From: VRUE01 sp040904405
Lineage (GTDB): Bacteria > Actinomycetota > Thermoleophilia > Solirubrobacterales > 70-9
DNA: 6,802 nt
Assembly: GCA_040904405.1 (NCBI GenBank)
Contig: JBBDTK010000073.1
Coordinates: 1-6,802 of the forward strand
Direction of reading: 5' to 3'
Under the pieces are notes generated by a model. That model was not told the origin of the DNA. It did no database searches and saw only the letters and a list, made by a program, of their open reading frames with translations. Numbering within the stretch: the stretch's first letter is position 1; each line of letters opens with the position of its first letter. The position numbers and the translations under genes are program-made. Of this stretch, positions 6,026-6,802 are shown in pieces.

Positions 6026-6106
6026 GAAGGCAGTGGGCTTCCGTCCCAGGACGCCGCCGCAAAAAAAGTACAAGACGTTCCACCCCTACTGGGATGGGCT
6101 GGGTTT
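5984..6106. repeat. Nested inverted repeat: exact 25-bp arms, inner 9-bp arms
   Basis: The left arm at 5984-6008 (begins AAACCCAGCC, ends AGTAGGGGT) is the exact reverse complement of the right arm at 6082-6106. Arms are 25 bp with no mismatch and enclose 73 bp. Inside, ACTTTTTTT (6017-6025) is the exact reverse complement of AAAAAAAGT (6061-6069), and CTT/AAG (6013-6015 and 6072-6074) can pair between them, so the whole element can fold as one long interrupted stem. The innermost loop can form a small hairpin (TGGG 6034-6037 with CCCA 6045-6048). No target-site duplication is seen at the edges. Candidates are a transcription-termination or attenuation structure, a palindromic intergenic repeat, or a small non-autonomous mobile element. 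The left arm overlaps the last two bases of the upstream stop codon. Confidence 0.9.
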
Positions 6107-6123
6107 GCCGCCGCCGTGCCACA

Positions 6124-6129
6124 TAGCTT
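6124..6129 (+). promoter_or_regulatory. Candidate -10 hexamer for a leaderless recJ transcript
   Basis: TAGCTT fits the TAnnnT pattern and ends exactly 6 nt before the recJ ATG, the spacing at which the A of the ATG would be the first transcribed base. Only AAGG lies between them, too close to the start to act as a normal ribosome binding site. A weak TTGCCG lies upstream at 6105-6110, but the 13-bp spacer is too short for a good -35. A promoter here makes sense because the preceding repeat may stop transcription from the secDF side. Confidence 0.3.
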
Positions 6130-6135
6130 CAAGGC

Positions 6136-6802
6136 ATGGCGGAGATCGAAGGCAAATACAGGGCTGAGACCTATTCGTACGCCGAGGCGCGGGCGCTGGT
6201 CGAGGAGCTGAAGGTCGGTGAGCCTGTAGCGGTCACGTTGGTACGGCGCGGCTACCGCACGCCCGAGCAGGCGCGGGCCTTCCTCGCTGCCGACGAGTCG
6301 CACTCGCCTGGCGAGTTCCGTTCGATGGGCACCGTGGTCGAGCGGATCCGGGCGGCGATCGATGCGGGCCAGCGGATCACGGTTCACGGCGACTTCGACG
6401 TGGACGGAGTCTGCGCGACCACGATTCTGGTCGGCTGCCTGCGCGAGCTTGGCGGTGAGTGCGACTGGCTGATCCCCGACCGGATCGCCGACGGCTACGG
6501 GCTCACAGCGGACAACATGCGCAAGCTTGCCGAGCGGGGGACGCAGCTGCTGATCACCGTCGATTGCGGGGTCACCGCGGTGGCCGAGGTTGCCTTGGCG
6601 AAGTCGCTTGGTATGGACGTGATCGTCACCGACCATCACCAGCCGGGTGAGTCCCTACCCAGTTGCCCGATCCTCCACCCGGCCCTGGATGGTTACCCCT
6701 TCGAGGGGCTCTGCGGGACCGCGGTTGCCTGGAAGCTGGCTTCAGTCCTCCGGGAGGGGTCGGGTGCCCCTCCCCCGGAGGCCGTTGCGCAGCTGGACGG
6801 AC
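6136..6802 (+). CDS. recJ: Single-stranded-DNA exonuclease RecJ (partial, 3' end missing)
   Basis: RecJ is the 5'-to-3' single-strand exonuclease of the DHH phosphoesterase family, used in recombination and in repair of gapped or mismatched DNA. The first 222 residues are present and the gene runs off the window; the family is usually well over 550 residues. Motif I is HGDFDVDG (84-91; Phe replaces the more usual Tyr), followed by PDRIADGYGL (114-123). Motif II is TVDCG (141-145) and motif III is TDHH (165-168). The conserved core segment C-G-T-A-V-A-W-K-L lies further on. The ATG at 6136 is supported by an in-frame TAG at 6124-6126 with no other start codon between. Codon use differs from the genes upstream: 36 of 222 codons end in A or T, against about 3 of 166 in ruvC. 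The secDF-recJ order matches that of Bacillus subtilis, where apt and relA follow. Confidence 0.95.
   Translation, partial: MAEIEGKYRAETYSYAEARALVEELKVGEPVAVTLVRRGYRTPEQARAFLAADESHSPGEFRSMGTVVERIRAAIDAGQRITVHGDFDVDGVCATTILVGCLRELGGECDWLIPDRIADGYGLTADNMRKLAERGTQLLITVDCGVTAVAEVALAKSLGMDVIVTDHHQPGESLPSCPILHPALDGYPFEGLCGTAVAWKLASVLREGSGAPPPEAVAQLDG

Noticed and set aside
5984..6106. CRISPR-like or transposase-bearing element at the repeat
   Set aside because: Only one inverted pair and no regular spacers; the 73-bp interior cannot encode a transposase and no target-site duplication is seen.
6010..6639. Antisense open frame across recJ and the repeat element
   Set aside because: Opposite a clear RecJ coding region; its C-terminal end is merely the translated repeat.

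Overview
The window is very GC-rich and densely packed. Every recognisable gene lies on the + strand. The order ruvC-ruvA-ruvB, a small zinc-ribbon/PAS gene, a fused secDF, a small membrane-protein gene and then recJ resembles the classic bacterial neighbourhood ruv(C)AB-yajC-secD(F)-recJ known from Actinomycetota and Firmicutes. Three things suggest a high-GC actinobacterium: third codon positions that are almost all G or C in ruvC, the actinobacterial-style SecF motif (a Tyr-Asp pair in G-Y-S-L-Y-D), and the cysteine-containing insertion in the SecD extracytoplasmic domain. A deep lineage such as Thermoleophilia is my best guess, but this is inference and no marker here settles it.

Positions 1-108 hold no convincing gene, only a weak promoter-like hexamer upstream of ruvC. 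Positions 109-2269 encode the complete Holliday junction machinery: RuvC resolvase, RuvA junction-binding subunit and RuvB motor. The three are joined by two ATGA stop/start overlaps, which implies translational coupling. Positions 2296-2751 encode a 151-residue protein with an N-terminal four-cysteine zinc ribbon and a single PAS-like domain. It sits where yajC is often found and lies 4 bp upstream of secDF. Positions 2756-5701 encode a 981-residue SecD-SecF fusion, the proton-driven accessory part of the Sec translocase, with a long Arg-rich cytosolic tail. Positions 5704-5985 encode a 93-residue protein with three predicted membrane segments.

The 150-bp gap before recJ is dominated by an exact 25-bp inverted repeat (5984-6008 and 6082-6106) around a nested 9-bp T7/A7 inverted repeat. 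The outer arm overlaps the stop codon of the membrane-protein gene. A 10-bp word from the arm is repeated once more inside the end of that gene. This may be a terminator, a small mobile or palindromic repeat, or both. recJ starts at 6136 and runs off the window end with its first three DHH-family motifs intact.

The best leads are the zinc-ribbon/PAS gene in the Sec operon, the nested inverted-repeat element, and the unusual parts of SecDF: fusion, Cys cluster in a segment of distinct codon use, basic tail and a lone TTA codon. I see no CRISPR array, rRNA, tRNA, insertion sequence with a transposase, or phage gene. No wholly new multi-gene system is evident; this is mostly a housekeeping region with some lineage-specific additions.
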